Positions 44,214 to 53,379 of a stretch of DNA of 56,106 nt are shown here, piece by piece. This stretch comes from Desulfocapsa sp. GTDB lineage: Bacteria; Desulfobacterota; Desulfobulbia; Desulfobulbales; Desulfocapsaceae. The notes below the pieces were generated by a model. The model made no database searches. It was not told the origin of the DNA and worked only from the letters and a program-made list of their open reading frames with translations. Position 1 is the stretch's first letter. Every line of letters starts with the position of its first letter. The position numbers and the translations under genes are program-made. The stretch is from NCBI GenBank assembly GCA_013792135.1, contig VMSP01000088.1:1-56106 (forward strand), given 5' to 3'.

Positions 44214-45683
44214 CTATTTCACTCCCAGAACCACATAGTAACTGCGGTTACCGCTGCGGATCAAAAGGAGAACATCCTGGGTGTCGCCGCTTTTCTGCAG
44301 AACCCGTTGCAGCTCCTTGAGGCTCTGCACAGGTTGCCGGTTAACCTCTTCGATCAGACTACCCACCTGAATACGGGCCAGCGCCGCAGGACTGCCAGGT
44401 GTCACCCCGGCAATAAGGACGCCCTGCCCCTTGGCATAGCCAAACTGACGGGCCAGCTCAGGGGTCAGATCCTGAAGCGACATCCCCATCTTCTGAAAAA
44501 GCTCATGTTGCTCGGGAGCACCCGACAGGGTTTTCATGTCAGATGGCTGCTCCGCAACCTGGACGGTCAGCTCCTGCTGTTTTCCCTGGCGAATAAGGAC
44601 AAGATCAACCTTGGTACCGGGAGGGGTCATGGACACCCGATTGCGCAGATCCGTCACATCGACCACCGGCATGCCGTCAAAGCTGATAACAAGATCACCC
44701 TGTTTGATTCCGGCCTTTTCCGCCGGAGAGTCCTTGCTGACCTCACTCACCAGAGCCCCCGACTTCTCCTTCAGTTTGAAGGAACGGGCAAGATCAGCAG
44801 TCATATCCTGAATAGCCACTCCCAGCCAGCTCCGGGTGACCTTGCCCTTTGCCAGCAGCTGACCCTTCACCGTCTTGGCCATATTGACCGGAATAGCAAA
44901 GCCGATACCCATATATCCGCCGCTGCGGGAAAAGATCGCCGTATTGATGCCGATCACCTCTCCATAGATATTCAGCAGCGGCCCACCGGAATTGCCAGGA
45001 TTGATGGCAGCATCGGTCTGGATAAAATTTTCATACTCATTAATGCCCATGCGGTTCCTGCCCTTGGCACTCACCACGCCGACCGTCACCGTGCTATCCA
45101 GACCAAAAGGACTGCCAATGGCAATAACCCATTCCCCCACCTCCAGTTGATCGGAATCACCCAACGGAAGATAGGGAAATTTACGGCCGTCACTGATCTT
45201 GATCAGGGCAACATCAGACTGCGGATCGGTACCTATCACCTTTCCCTCCAGCTCCTGATCACCTTGCAGGCGCACGGTGATCTTGTCGGCGTTCTCAATA
45301 ACATGATTATTGGTCAGGATATATCCGTCCTCAGAGATGAGAAAGCCTGAACCCGAAGCCTGAGTCTTAAATTGCTCAGGTTGTTGAGGAGTGGATGGAG
45401 GCCTGAAGGATGGGCCAAAAAAATGCTGAAAAAATGGATCATCAAAGGGATTAAACTGATTCCCGGGAGCCATCTCTCCTTTCTTTTCTACCCGCACATG
45501 CACAACCGCCGGTTCTGCCTTTTTGACCACAGAGGAAAAAGCCTTGGCCGATTTGTCCAGAAGCTGGATATTTTCATCCTCGGCCGCCATGCTGTTTGCC
45601 GGGAGCCAGGAGAGGCTTAGCATAAAGATTAAAAGAAGAAGAATAGGCAAGGGTGCAATCAGTAGTCGTGTTTTTCTTTTCAT
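44214..45683 (-). CDS. HtrA/DegP-family periplasmic serine protease
   Basis: Periplasmic quality-control protease of 489 residues. A signal peptide (~1-33) is followed by a trypsin-like domain with H127 (TNNHVI), D157 (QSDVALI) and S232 (GNSGGPL), then two PDZ domains (~265-365 and ~390-485). This is the Do/DegQ layout and normal length. The Shine-Dalgarno sequence AAGGAGGT is strong. It lies downstream of the Bat operon on the same strand, separated by a 102-bp dispersed repeat, so it may be cotranscribed or have its own promoter. Envelope stress response fits both. Confidence 0.94.
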   Translation of the reverse strand: MKRKTRLLIAPLPILLLLIFMLSLSWLPANSMAAEDENIQLLDKSAKAFSSVVKKAEPAVVHVRVEKKGEMAPGNQFNPFDDPFFQHFFGPSFRPPSTPQQPEQFKTQASGSGFLISEDGYILTNNHVIENADKITVRLQGDQELEGKVIGTDPQSDVALIKISDGRKFPYLPLGDSDQLEVGEWVIAIGSPFGLDSTVTVGVVSAKGRNRMGINEYENFIQTDAAINPGNSGGPLLNIYGEVIGINTAIFSRSGGYMGIGFAIPVNMAKTVKGQLLAKGKVTRSWLGVAIQDMTADLARSFKLKEKSGALVSEVSKDSPAEKAGIKQGDLVISFDGMPVVDVTDLRNRVSMTPPGTKVDLVLIRQGKQQELTVQVAEQPSDMKTLSGAPEQHELFQKMGMSLQDLTPELARQFGYAKGQGVLIAGVTPGSPAALARIQVGSLIEEVNRQPVQSLKELQRVLQKSGDTQDVLLLIRSGNRSYYVVLGVK

Positions 45684-45710
45684 GATATTGAAACCTCCTT
45701 ACGTTAGATA

Positions 45711-45813
45711 TTAGGGGCCGTTACGAAACAACCATTACATTGTTATCTATTTCGTTACGGCCCCTTATGCCGCTTACGATGTAAGCATGTTTTAGTTATT
45801 TAGTTACAACGGC
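45711..45813 (-). repeat. 103-bp dispersed repeat, copy 2
   Basis: Reverse-complement relative of the element at 33005-33106. AGGGGCCGTTACGAAA (45713-45728) and TTTCGTTACGGCCCCT (45750-45765) are an exact 16-base inverted repeat. The other end (complement of 45804-45813) overlaps the last codons and stop codon of the BatE-like gene. Confidence 0.75.
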
Positions 45814-46586
45814 TTTTTGTTATCTGCCATAATCATGGCAATGAATGCAAACGATGAATCTGGAACCCAGCCGCTGCGACCGTTTTCATCATTGATCAGA
45901 GCGTAACTGTCATGGCGTTTGATAATGCGGATCAGGCGGCCTTCTTCAATGGCACCCGTGCTTCCCGCGCCGTCAAAAGGAGAGATCAACAGGCCTGTAT
46001 CGGGCGCAATAATAACCGCCTGCTGCCAGTTCCGGTACTGGATTGCTACTCCGGCGGAACAAAGACAAAGCAGCACCAGGCAAGCGGCGGTCAGGGAAGA
46101 AGAAAATCTGCGTAAAACTACAAAACGCAGAGTCGCAAGATGGAACAGGGCCAAGGCCAACAGCATGATTGCGGCCAGCACTGTCCACTGATTGAGCCCC
46201 AGGAGACCGCCCATCTTTTGCCACCAGGGGATTTCCTTCTGAAAAAGCCCCTTTTCCCGGCGCAGCCGTTCCAGATTGGTGTGAATATCTGCATTTCCAG
46301 GGGCCAGCAACAGGGCCCGTTCATATTCGAGAACGGCCTTGCCGGTCTGCCCAGTTCGGGCATAACTGTTGGCCAGGTTATAGCACAATGACGCCGACAC
46401 ACCCGCATGGGCCACCAAATCCTCGTAGCTCCGGATGGCCTTGGTCAAATCACCGGCCTCATAGGCCCTGTTGGCCTCAAGAAAATTCTGGCTGTTCTCC
46501 CGATCTCCCGCCAGACAGGTGCCGAGAAAGGTACAGAAGATCATGACAAAACAGAGAAACAGCAGGGCTGATTTTTTCAGTTTCAT
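45804..46586 (-). CDS. BatE-like TPR and SH3-like membrane protein
   Basis: Protein of 260 residues with a signal peptide (~1-26), TPR repeats (~30-115: EANRAYEAGDLTKAIRSYEDL, then CYNLANSYARTGQTGKAVLEYERALLLAPGN-type unit), two membrane segments (~130-155 and ~165-185) and an SH3-like end (~190-250, GRLIRIIKRHDSYALI and GWVPDS). This is the BatE layout, the last component of the Bat aerotolerance operon. Its start overlaps batD by four bases. Its final two codons and TAA are part of a dispersed 102-bp repeat, so the natural C-terminus may have been reset by insertion. Confidence 0.85.
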   Translation of the reverse strand: MKLKKSALLFLCFVMIFCTFLGTCLAGDRENSQNFLEANRAYEAGDLTKAIRSYEDLVAHAGVSASLCYNLANSYARTGQTGKAVLEYERALLLAPGNADIHTNLERLRREKGLFQKEIPWWQKMGGLLGLNQWTVLAAIMLLALALFHLATLRFVVLRRFSSSLTAACLVLLCLCSAGVAIQYRNWQQAVIIAPDTGLLISPFDGAGSTGAIEEGRLIRIIKRHDSYALINDENGRSGWVPDSSFAFIAMIMADNKKPL

Positions 46587-48541
46587 TGAAGCTTCCTCAG
46601 TTCCTGCTCCAGCTTTCCGGCATATTCGACCATTTCCTGCTGGCTGAGATGAGACTCGACCACATAGGCACCGCTCTCCGCCGTGGCAAAGAGCGCAATC
46701 AATTCGGCATCAGCGGCCAGACGCTGACGCAGATCAGCAAGGGTGATGGCCCCCGGCTCTGTCTGCCAGACAAATCCCAGCTGCCCCTGCATGGCCTTGC
46801 GGCAGGCGGCCAGAAATTCCTGCGTATTGCCCTGCTCGCGACTCTTTTCGATCTCACGCAAGCTGAGATCAAGGAGACGCTCCCTTTCAAGGTGGCGGCA
46901 GAGGGCAGGATTGTTGGCCAGTCGTCTGGCCCGGATCTTTAAAAAAATAACCGCAACCAGAAGCAGGAAGGAAATCAGAACAACTATCTGAAAGCTGGTC
47001 CGGCTTACAAGCGGGGTCAAGCCCTGTTGCAGAGAACCCAGTTGCGAATGAAGAGGGGCCAGATTGATTCCCGCTGCATCAGGACCTCCCTGTTGTCCGT
47101 CACCGTTCCCACCATCGCTCGCTCCCCCACCATTAGGACGTCCCTGTCCATCACCGATCCCGTTATCTTTGGCGCCCGCACCATTAGAAAGACCCTGTTC
47201 GTTATTCCCACCACTCAATTGCTCATTTTTCCCTGCATTCTCTTCCTTGTTTACACGCAAAGGGATAGGGTCACTTCGCAGGGTTTGATACTTCCTGGCC
47301 TCCGGGTCAAAGAAGCTGAAAGAAAGGGGCGGAATCGTTGTCCTGTCCATATCTTTGGCAACGATGGCCTGTTCAAAGACCTTGTTTCCCAGCCCCACAC
47401 GCGCGCCCGGTGTCATTTTCGAGGAAGGCGAATAGCTCTTCCAGCCCTCAGTCTGGCTGAGAACAGGAGCATCGACCCGGTCAAAGTTCCCTGTACCCTG
47501 AACAGTCATGGTCAGGGTAATAGGATCTCCAGGCCCCACCTCCGTCGGTTGCGCCTTGACCTGAAGATCAAATTTGCCGATAGCCCCACTGAAATCAGCC
47601 GGTTTTCCTTCAGTCGGCAAGGACAGTACCTGGAGTTCCATATCCTTGCTGACAATCTGGATCCTTTTTTCCTGAAGCTGCTGCTGATTAAAAAAATCGG
47701 CAAAGAGATCATTGCCAAAAAACGGATCACCTCCCATAGGAGCACTCCGGCGGCGCTTATCCGGAAGAAGCAGTGTCGCCTCAATGGCAATACTGAAATT
47801 CTGCCTGCCCTCCTTAATCCCGGACAGGGTTCCGGGCCAGGTAAGAACGGCATATGGGACATTGTCGACCACCTCTTCAGTCTGCGCCGGTTCCTGATTG
47901 GGCTGAGTGAGAACAAAACCGTCTCCGTTCAACCGGGGCTGGCTGTTAAGACTGGCCCTGAGCCCCCGGCGGAAATAGGCCTTGATCTCAAGGGGCAGGA
48001 CCTCACCAACATAGTTTTCTCCCTTGACCGGACTGACCCGCAGAAAGGCCAACTGGCTCGCTTCATCTCCGGCCAGAGGCAACGGAGCCCCCCCTCCGCC
48101 CTGCTGCGGAACAGTGGCAGTTGCAGGCGTAACCTCAAAAGCGATCGCCTCCGTCTGGAGCTGCTTGCCGTCAACGGTTATGGAAATGATCGGGATGGTG
48201 TAGCTTCCGGGCCTTAAGGCCTGCACCTGAAAAATGGTGGAGACGGAAGAGGAGAGAGAACCATTAATCCACTGATGCTGGCTGCTCTGCCCCCGCCGCT
48301 GGATGTCAAGGCCATCCACCTGCGGCAGCTCACCAATGGTGCCGTCTCCATCATTGATGGTAAGGGTAAGGGTCGCTGCCTGATCAACGGAAAAGCTCCT
48401 GGGGTCAAGCGACGCCGAGACCACAGGGGCACCATGGGAGACCGTGCCCATCCCCAGAATTACCAGAAGCAGACAAAGAGCAAAACTCCTGCATCGTCCG
48501 CCGGGCCTGATATAGTGTAACCTTTTTACCAGTCTTTCCAT
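46583..48541 (-). CDS. BatD-like protein
   Basis: Large exported protein of 652 residues with a signal peptide (~18-38), several immunoglobulin-like beta domains (from VSASLDPRSFSVDQAATLTLTIND to PTEVGPGDPITLTMTVQGTGNFD), a Gly/Asn-rich linker (~435-490), one membrane segment (~520-540) and a cytoplasmic tail. This is the BatD/Oxygen-tolerance family, which stands in the envelope with the Bat von Willebrand proteins. It overlaps the BatB-BatC gene by 16 bases and batE by four, so all three are coupled. Function in aerotolerance is inferred from the family; direct biochemistry is scarce. Confidence 0.88.
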   Translation of the reverse strand: MERLVKRLHYIRPGGRCRSFALCLLLVILGMGTVSHGAPVVSASLDPRSFSVDQAATLTLTINDGDGTIGELPQVDGLDIQRRGQSSQHQWINGSLSSSVSTIFQVQALRPGSYTIPIISITVDGKQLQTEAIAFEVTPATATVPQQGGGGAPLPLAGDEASQLAFLRVSPVKGENYVGEVLPLEIKAYFRRGLRASLNSQPRLNGDGFVLTQPNQEPAQTEEVVDNVPYAVLTWPGTLSGIKEGRQNFSIAIEATLLLPDKRRRSAPMGGDPFFGNDLFADFFNQQQLQEKRIQIVSKDMELQVLSLPTEGKPADFSGAIGKFDLQVKAQPTEVGPGDPITLTMTVQGTGNFDRVDAPVLSQTEGWKSYSPSSKMTPGARVGLGNKVFEQAIVAKDMDRTTIPPLSFSFFDPEARKYQTLRSDPIPLRVNKEENAGKNEQLSGGNNEQGLSNGAGAKDNGIGDGQGRPNGGGASDGGNGDGQQGGPDAAGINLAPLHSQLGSLQQGLTPLVSRTSFQIVVLISFLLLVAVIFLKIRARRLANNPALCRHLERERLLDLSLREIEKSREQGNTQEFLAACRKAMQGQLGFVWQTEPGAITLADLRQRLAADAELIALFATAESGAYVVESHLSQQEMVEYAGKLEQELRKLQ

Positions 48542-50547
48542 GTTCCTTCTTTTTCTGCCTCTCCATTTTCAAACCGAGGAACAAAATTCAGCTTACCCTC
48601 CTCATCCTTGAGGCGACTCAGAAGCTGCCTTGCTTCCTCACTTGTCATTCTGCCCGCCTGGCTTCGCTTTTCATCCTGACCTTGTTGAGCAGCCTGAGAG
48701 GCAGCAGTATCTTTCTGCTGCTCATCCTCACTCCCAGCCTCGGGCTGCTCTGGTTTCTGCTCCTGCCCGGCCTCGCTTATGTCTTGCTCTTTGGAATCAC
48801 CAGCCTGATCCTCGGAATCCTTTGCCGGCTTGGGTGATTCTTTCTGGCCGGCGGCGGAATCATTTTTTTGCTGCTGACCCTGCCCATCCTGCTTTTCCGG
48901 CTGGCCCTGTTCACCCTTCCGGCTTTGCTGATCGCTATTCTGTTTCTGATCTTGCCTTTGCTCCTGTTTTTGATCCTGATCCTGTTGCTGCTGATCCTGC
49001 TTATCCTGTTGCTCTTTTTTCTGCTGTTCCTGCTGTTTTTTCAGCTCTTCCAGCCTTCTGCTCACCAGATCCCGATTTGCGCTGCTATCTTTGTCCTGCG
49101 GATTCAATTTGAGGCTGCCCTCATAGGCATCTAGGGACTTTTGCCACAATTCCTCCGCCTGTCCGGGATCACTCTGCGCCAGCTCTTCCCCTTTTTTAAA
49201 CCAGGTGTTGCCCAGATTATAATACGTCTGTTCCTGCAAGCCAAGATCTTCACTCTTGAGGGCCTCCTGAAACGAGCTGATGGCATCATCATAGAGATTA
49301 TTTTTATAAGCCGCCGTCCCTGCATTATAATGCAGCCGGGGATCATCAGGATTTTTTTTCAGGGCCTGGCTATAAAATTCCGAGGCAGTAATAAAGTCAC
49401 CATCGGCAAAGGCCTTTTCCCCTGGTGAGGCATGGGCCTGATCAAGCCCTGCCAAAGGGATCAACAATAACAGGGCCACGCTTTTCCAGTTCATCTTTTT
49501 ACGAATCCTGCGACCCGCAGTCTTGATAAAAGGCAGCCGAAAAGAACGTTCTGACTTCCGGCCACTGATCATGAATTCCACCATGAGCAGTACAATCGCT
49601 GCACCCAATGGCCAGTTGAAGCGCTCCATGGGTTCCTTGTGCTGTTTTTCCGCCAGTTCCTTTTTGGGGATGAGGGAGAGTTTCTGCTGGTAAATACGTT
49701 GCAGCCCTTCACCATTTTTACCCAAGGGCACATAGAGCCCGCCTGCAGCCTCGGCGATGGCGGTAAGCGCCCTCTCATCCAGCTTTGAAGTGATAAATTT
49801 TCCGGACTCATCCTTAACAAAATTGCCCTGGCCTCCGGACGACAGCGGAATCAACTCCCCCTGAGTGGTACCAACGCCCACTGTAAAAATGGTCATACCA
49901 TTCTGTGCCGCCTTGATGGCTGCAGCGAGGGCGTCGCCTTCCAGATTTTCTCCATCCGTGAGCAGAACAAGAATCTTATGGTTCGCATTGTTGACAAGAG
50001 ACGACTCCGCCAGACCGATGGCCCTCTCCAGGTCCGTTCCTCCCCTGGGGATGGTGGCGGTGTTCACGGTTGTCAGTGAAGCTTCAAAGGCATTGTAATC
50101 AATGGTCAAGGGACACATGAGAAAGGCTGAGCCGGAAAAAGGCAGCAAGCCCACCCGGTCTCCTTCCAGCTGGTTGACAAAATCCATGATCGCCAGTTTG
50201 GCCCGCTCCAGCCGGTTGGGCCGGATATCCTCAGTCAGCATACTTTTGGAGGTATCCAGGGCAAAGAGAATATCAATACCCTTGCGTTTGACCTCAACCC
50301 ACTTGAGTCCATATTGTGGACGGGCCAGGGCCAGAAAGCAGAAGAACAGGGCCAGCAGCCACAGCCCTTTTTTAAGCAGCCGGCGGCGGGACGAGACATT
50401 CCTGGTCAGACGGCCCAGCAGATGAGCAGTGGCAAAATTCTCCATCTGCACCTGCCGTCTCCGCTCAAGCCTGCGCAAGAACAAAATGATTCCCAGACAG
50501 AGAAACACACCTGCGAGAATCCACAATGGTTGGGAAAAATGTATCAC
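48526..50547 (-). CDS. BatB-BatC fusion: von Willebrand A plus TPR and Gln-rich tail
   Basis: Membrane protein of 673 residues joining two proteins that are separate in many bacteria. The BatB part (~1-330) has two N-terminal membrane segments, a von Willebrand A domain with the metal-site motif DTSKS (98-102), and a third segment near 315-330. The BatC part starts at about M352 with a stretch like an intact signal peptide (NWKSVALLLLIPLAGLDQAHA), then TPR repeats (~375-490), a Gln/Lys/Asp-rich low-complexity tail (~500-640) and a short conserved end. It starts with GTG and a weak GGA site. A second start at M352 (49494) is possible but has a poor ribosome site. Confidence 0.88.
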   Translation of the reverse strand: MIHFSQPLWILAGVFLCLGIILFLRRLERRRQVQMENFATAHLLGRLTRNVSSRRRLLKKGLWLLALFFCFLALARPQYGLKWVEVKRKGIDILFALDTSKSMLTEDIRPNRLERAKLAIMDFVNQLEGDRVGLLPFSGSAFLMCPLTIDYNAFEASLTTVNTATIPRGGTDLERAIGLAESSLVNNANHKILVLLTDGENLEGDALAAAIKAAQNGMTIFTVGVGTTQGELIPLSSGGQGNFVKDESGKFITSKLDERALTAIAEAAGGLYVPLGKNGEGLQRIYQQKLSLIPKKELAEKQHKEPMERFNWPLGAAIVLLMVEFMISGRKSERSFRLPFIKTAGRRIRKKMNWKSVALLLLIPLAGLDQAHASPGEKAFADGDFITASEFYSQALKKNPDDPRLHYNAGTAAYKNNLYDDAISSFQEALKSEDLGLQEQTYYNLGNTWFKKGEELAQSDPGQAEELWQKSLDAYEGSLKLNPQDKDSSANRDLVSRRLEELKKQQEQQKKEQQDKQDQQQQDQDQKQEQRQDQKQNSDQQSRKGEQGQPEKQDGQGQQQKNDSAAGQKESPKPAKDSEDQAGDSKEQDISEAGQEQKPEQPEAGSEDEQQKDTAASQAAQQGQDEKRSQAGRMTSEEARQLLSRLKDEEGKLNFVPRFENGEAEKEGTWKDW

Positions 50548-50615
50548 TTAGTCCATTATATGTTGAAAAATATTAGACACTCGAGCTTCTTGCAAACGCC
50601 ACTACAACCATGCTT

Positions 50616-50691
50616 TGTCATTTCGACCGTCAGGGAGAAATCTTTCCCCGGTCCGATTTGATTAAGATTTCTCCCACTGGTCGAAATGACA
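50616..50691. repeat. 76-bp GTCATTTCGACC palindrome
   Basis: TGTCATTTCGACC (50616-50628) is matched by its exact complement ending at 50691, and the next block inward, GGGAGAAATCTT, is matched by AAGATTTCTCCC, separated by a short loop. It lies in the 188-base gap between batA and the BatB-BatC gene. Similar palindromes occur widely in bacterial intergenic regions. A single copy is seen here. Confidence 0.7.
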
Positions 50692-50735
50692 TGTGAAATA
50701 ATTCAGGCAAAAGTCTCAACTTAACTGCTTACTGT

Positions 50736-51725
50736 TTACGGCAGCCGCTTGTGACTGCCCAGCAGCTCCAGCCCGATAAAAATCAGGGCCACCCCCACCA
50801 ACCAGGGAAACAGCTCCCGATAGTGCTCAAATTTTTTAATGCTCCGGGTAGTGGTTTCCATACTATTAATCTCAGCATAGACTTTTTCAAGAGACTCGGT
50901 ATCGGTTGCCCGGAAATACCTGGCCCCAGTCATTTCTGCCACCTTGCCCAAAGTCTCGTCATCAATATCCACTTTCGCCCGCATCAATCGTTTGCGGCCA
51001 AAGGCGTCCACCACCGGCATCGGGGCTTCGCCCTTGGTGCCGGCACCGATAGTATAGACCTTGATTTTCAATGCTTGCGCGGCCTCAGCCGCCACCAGCG
51101 GCGGCACGGCTCCAACATTATTCATACCGTCGGTAAGAAGGATAAGGATTCGCGATTTTGCCTCCCGATCCTGCAAGCGATTCACCCCGACACCAATGGC
51201 TGACCCGATGGCCGTTCCCTCATCCTCCACCATGCCGATAGAGAGCGCAGCAAGACGCTGCAGCAGCCAGTCATGATCAAGGGTCAGGGGGCTGACCATA
51301 TAAGGCCTGCCACTGAAGGCCAGGAGACCAATCCGGTCATTGGGGCGCTGTTCGACAAACTGTTGGATCACGGACTTGACCACATCCAGCCGATTGGCGG
51401 GTTGTCCCTGCAGGGTAAAATCAAGGGCCTCCATGGAGCCGGAGACATCGACTGCCAGCAGGATATCAATGCCGCTGGCCTCGATCTCGGTGGTGGTATT
51501 CCCCAGTTGCGGCCGAGCAAATGCCAGGATCAACAAGGCAAGAGACAGGAGCCTGAGGGCGACCAGCAGCCGACCGGGCCGCGCCTTGCGTCCTTCGGCC
51601 AGAAAGGCAACCAGGGATGTTGTCGAAAAGACCAGAGCCGGAGCCGCGCCTCTTTTACCTCTGATAAGTGCCAGCAACGGCAGCAGAGCCAGCAGCCATA
51701 ACAATTGCGGATAGAGAAAACGCAT
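50736..51725 (-). CDS. BatA-like von Willebrand A membrane protein
   Basis: Inner-membrane protein of 329 residues with two N-terminal membrane segments (~5-22 and ~55-72), a von Willebrand A domain (~85-270) with the metal-ion site DVSGS (93-97) and GTAIGSAIG, and a C-terminal membrane segment (~307-324). This is the BatA layout. Its ATG overlaps the TAA of the DUF4381 gene by one base. It is separated from the BatB-BatC gene by 188 bases that hold a long palindrome, so the operon may be punctuated there. Confidence 0.9.
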   Translation of the reverse strand: MRFLYPQLLWLLALLPLLALIRGKRGAAPALVFSTTSLVAFLAEGRKARPGRLLVALRLLSLALLILAFARPQLGNTTTEIEASGIDILLAVDVSGSMEALDFTLQGQPANRLDVVKSVIQQFVEQRPNDRIGLLAFSGRPYMVSPLTLDHDWLLQRLAALSIGMVEDEGTAIGSAIGVGVNRLQDREAKSRILILLTDGMNNVGAVPPLVAAEAAQALKIKVYTIGAGTKGEAPMPVVDAFGRKRLMRAKVDIDDETLGKVAEMTGARYFRATDTESLEKVYAEINSMETTTRSIKKFEHYRELFPWLVGVALIFIGLELLGSHKRLP

Positions 51726-52411
51726 TATCCTTTTCCTTTATCATCTATGGTCTGGGCAGTGGCCCTGATAAAACCCCGCACTGCCTGCTCCATGGACTCC
51801 ATTTCCGGCTGGTCAGGAATACAATGGGCAAACTTGGCCATATCACACTGTTCCAGGCACTCTTTCAGCCGGTCGTGGTGTTCTTCCATGCTGTGCCCGG
51901 CCTGAAGATTACCGGCAAGACCGAGAAAAAATTCCCGTGTAGTCTGCCGGGTGGAATGAATCTGAAACCTGGCCTCAACATAGCGACGCAGAACCTCAGC
52001 AAGCTGGGCGGCATAGAGCAAGGCCTGTTCCAGATTCATCATCGAGCGCAAACGGGCAAGCTCAGCCAGGGCTACATCATGGGGAGACGGCGGCTTTTCG
52101 CCTTTTTTCCGCCGTTTCCAGAAATAAATGAGCAGGCCGGCAATCAGCAGGAGTGCAAGGCCGGTCAGCAACCAGAGCAGCATTGTCGAAGAATCAGGGA
52201 GTTCAACCGGACCCCGGATATCATGGAGGGTGACGGCCTCCTGCGGCTGCCTCTGGGTCATGGGAGCAGATTGCCCCTGCTGCGGACCAGGAGGGCTGGC
52301 GGGAGCGACCAGCTGCAGAGGTGGATTACTCTCGGCACAGATACCCGACCTGGCCATCCCCCCGAAACCAAGGACGAAAGCCAACAACAGACAGAATATT
52401 CGCCCTCTCAT
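51725..52411 (-). CDS. DUF4381-family membrane protein of the Bat operon
   Basis: Protein of 228 residues with a signal peptide (~1-25), one membrane segment (~80-100, MLLWLLTGLALLLIAGLLIYF) followed by a basic stretch, and a cytoplasmic helical domain (~115-220) with RRYVEARFQIHSTRQTTREF, typical of DUF4381. These proteins sit between DUF58 and BatA genes in many MoxR operons; their function is not known. It overlaps the DUF58 gene by four bases and touches batA. Confidence 0.85.
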   Translation of the reverse strand: MRGRIFCLLLAFVLGFGGMARSGICAESNPPLQLVAPASPPGPQQGQSAPMTQRQPQEAVTLHDIRGPVELPDSSTMLLWLLTGLALLLIAGLLIYFWKRRKKGEKPPSPHDVALAELARLRSMMNLEQALLYAAQLAEVLRRYVEARFQIHSTRQTTREFFLGLAGNLQAGHSMEEHHDRLKECLEQCDMAKFAHCIPDQPEMESMEQAVRGFIRATAQTIDDKGKG

Positions 52412-53319
52412 CTCTGCCTCCTTTGCCTGGTCTTGAAAAAATTGAACAAGGCCGGGAGATAGGGTTGGTCCGTAGACAAATCAAGCAGATCAAGACCTGC
52501 GGAGCGGATAGCACGGCGCAGATCCTTCTGCCGGCTGGCTGCCAGCTCCGCATACCCTCGGCGGATGGCCGGATCAGAGGTGTTCAGTTCCATCTGCTCA
52601 CCGCTCTCGGCATCCTCCAGGGTCAGCCAACCCACATCGGGGAGCTCATGCTCGCGAGGATCGGAGATAATCATGGAGATCAGATCATGACGGCGGTTGG
52701 TAATCTGCAGCTTTGGCTGCAGGCGGCTTAAGGTCTCTTCAAAGGCCCCGGGCAGACAATAATCAGACAGGAGAAAGGTGACACAACGGCGCTTTGCCAC
52801 CCGGTTAATGAAATCCAAAGGGACAAGCAGGTCGGTCTTGGTTCCCTGAGGCTGAAAAAAGAGGATCTCACGGATAACCCGCAGAATATGAGAGCGGCCT
52901 TTTTTCGGCGGGATATACAACTCGACAAAGTCAGTGAACAGGATCAAGCCGACCCGGTCGTTGTTGCGGCGGGCCGAAAAGGCCAGGACAGAACCCAGTT
53001 CCGCCATCATCTCCCGTTTGGAGCCGGCACCGGAACCAAACTCACCGGAGGCGCTGATATCAATAATCAGCATGATGGTCAGCTCGCGCTCTTCCGTGAA
53101 TTTCTTGATATGAGGGATTCCGGTCCGGGCCGTCACATTCCAGTCGATGGCCCGGATATCATCACCAGGCACATACTCGCGCACCTCGTCAAAATTCATC
53201 CCCCGTCCCTTGAAGACCGAGTGGTAGTTTCCGGCCATGGTGTCGTTGACAAGCCGGCTGGTGCGTACCTCCACCTGCCTGACTTTCTTGAGAATTTCTT
53301 TGGTGATCTGATTTTCCAT
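52408..53319 (-). CDS. DUF58-family protein (VWA-like, MoxR partner)
   Basis: Cytoplasmic protein of 303 residues with the DUF58 hallmark DDIRAIDWNVTARTG (~55-69), followed by a von Willebrand-like fold (LTIMLIIDISASGEFG, then NDRVGLILFTDFVELYIPP). DUF58 proteins regularly accompany MoxR ATPases, which are thought to act on them as chaperones. It is the second gene of the operon, 173 bases after moxR; that gap holds a GACGAA-type repeat. No clear Shine-Dalgarno sequence is seen. It overlaps the next gene by four bases. Confidence 0.9.
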   Translation of the reverse strand: MENQITKEILKKVRQVEVRTSRLVNDTMAGNYHSVFKGRGMNFDEVREYVPGDDIRAIDWNVTARTGIPHIKKFTEERELTIMLIIDISASGEFGSGAGSKREMMAELGSVLAFSARRNNDRVGLILFTDFVELYIPPKKGRSHILRVIREILFFQPQGTKTDLLVPLDFINRVAKRRCVTFLLSDYCLPGAFEETLSRLQPKLQITNRRHDLISMIISDPREHELPDVGWLTLEDAESGEQMELNTSDPAIRRGYAELAASRQKDLRRAIRSAGLDLLDLSTDQPYLPALFNFFKTRQRRQR

Positions 53320-53379
53320 GAGAAGAAGACAATTACTAATTAATTTTCACCCATCAATGAAACGGGAATGGCTAAGCGA

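Noticed and set aside
44307-45350. A 347-codon open frame on the plus strand opposite htrA.
   Set aside because: The minus-strand frame encodes a complete HtrA protease with catalytic triad and two PDZ domains; the opposite frame has no recognisable domain or ribosome site.
47027-48217. A 396-codon plus-strand open frame opposite batD.
   Set aside because: BatD fits the operon with overlaps on both sides; the opposite frame is rich in Arg, Pro and Ser and looks like a mirror artefact.
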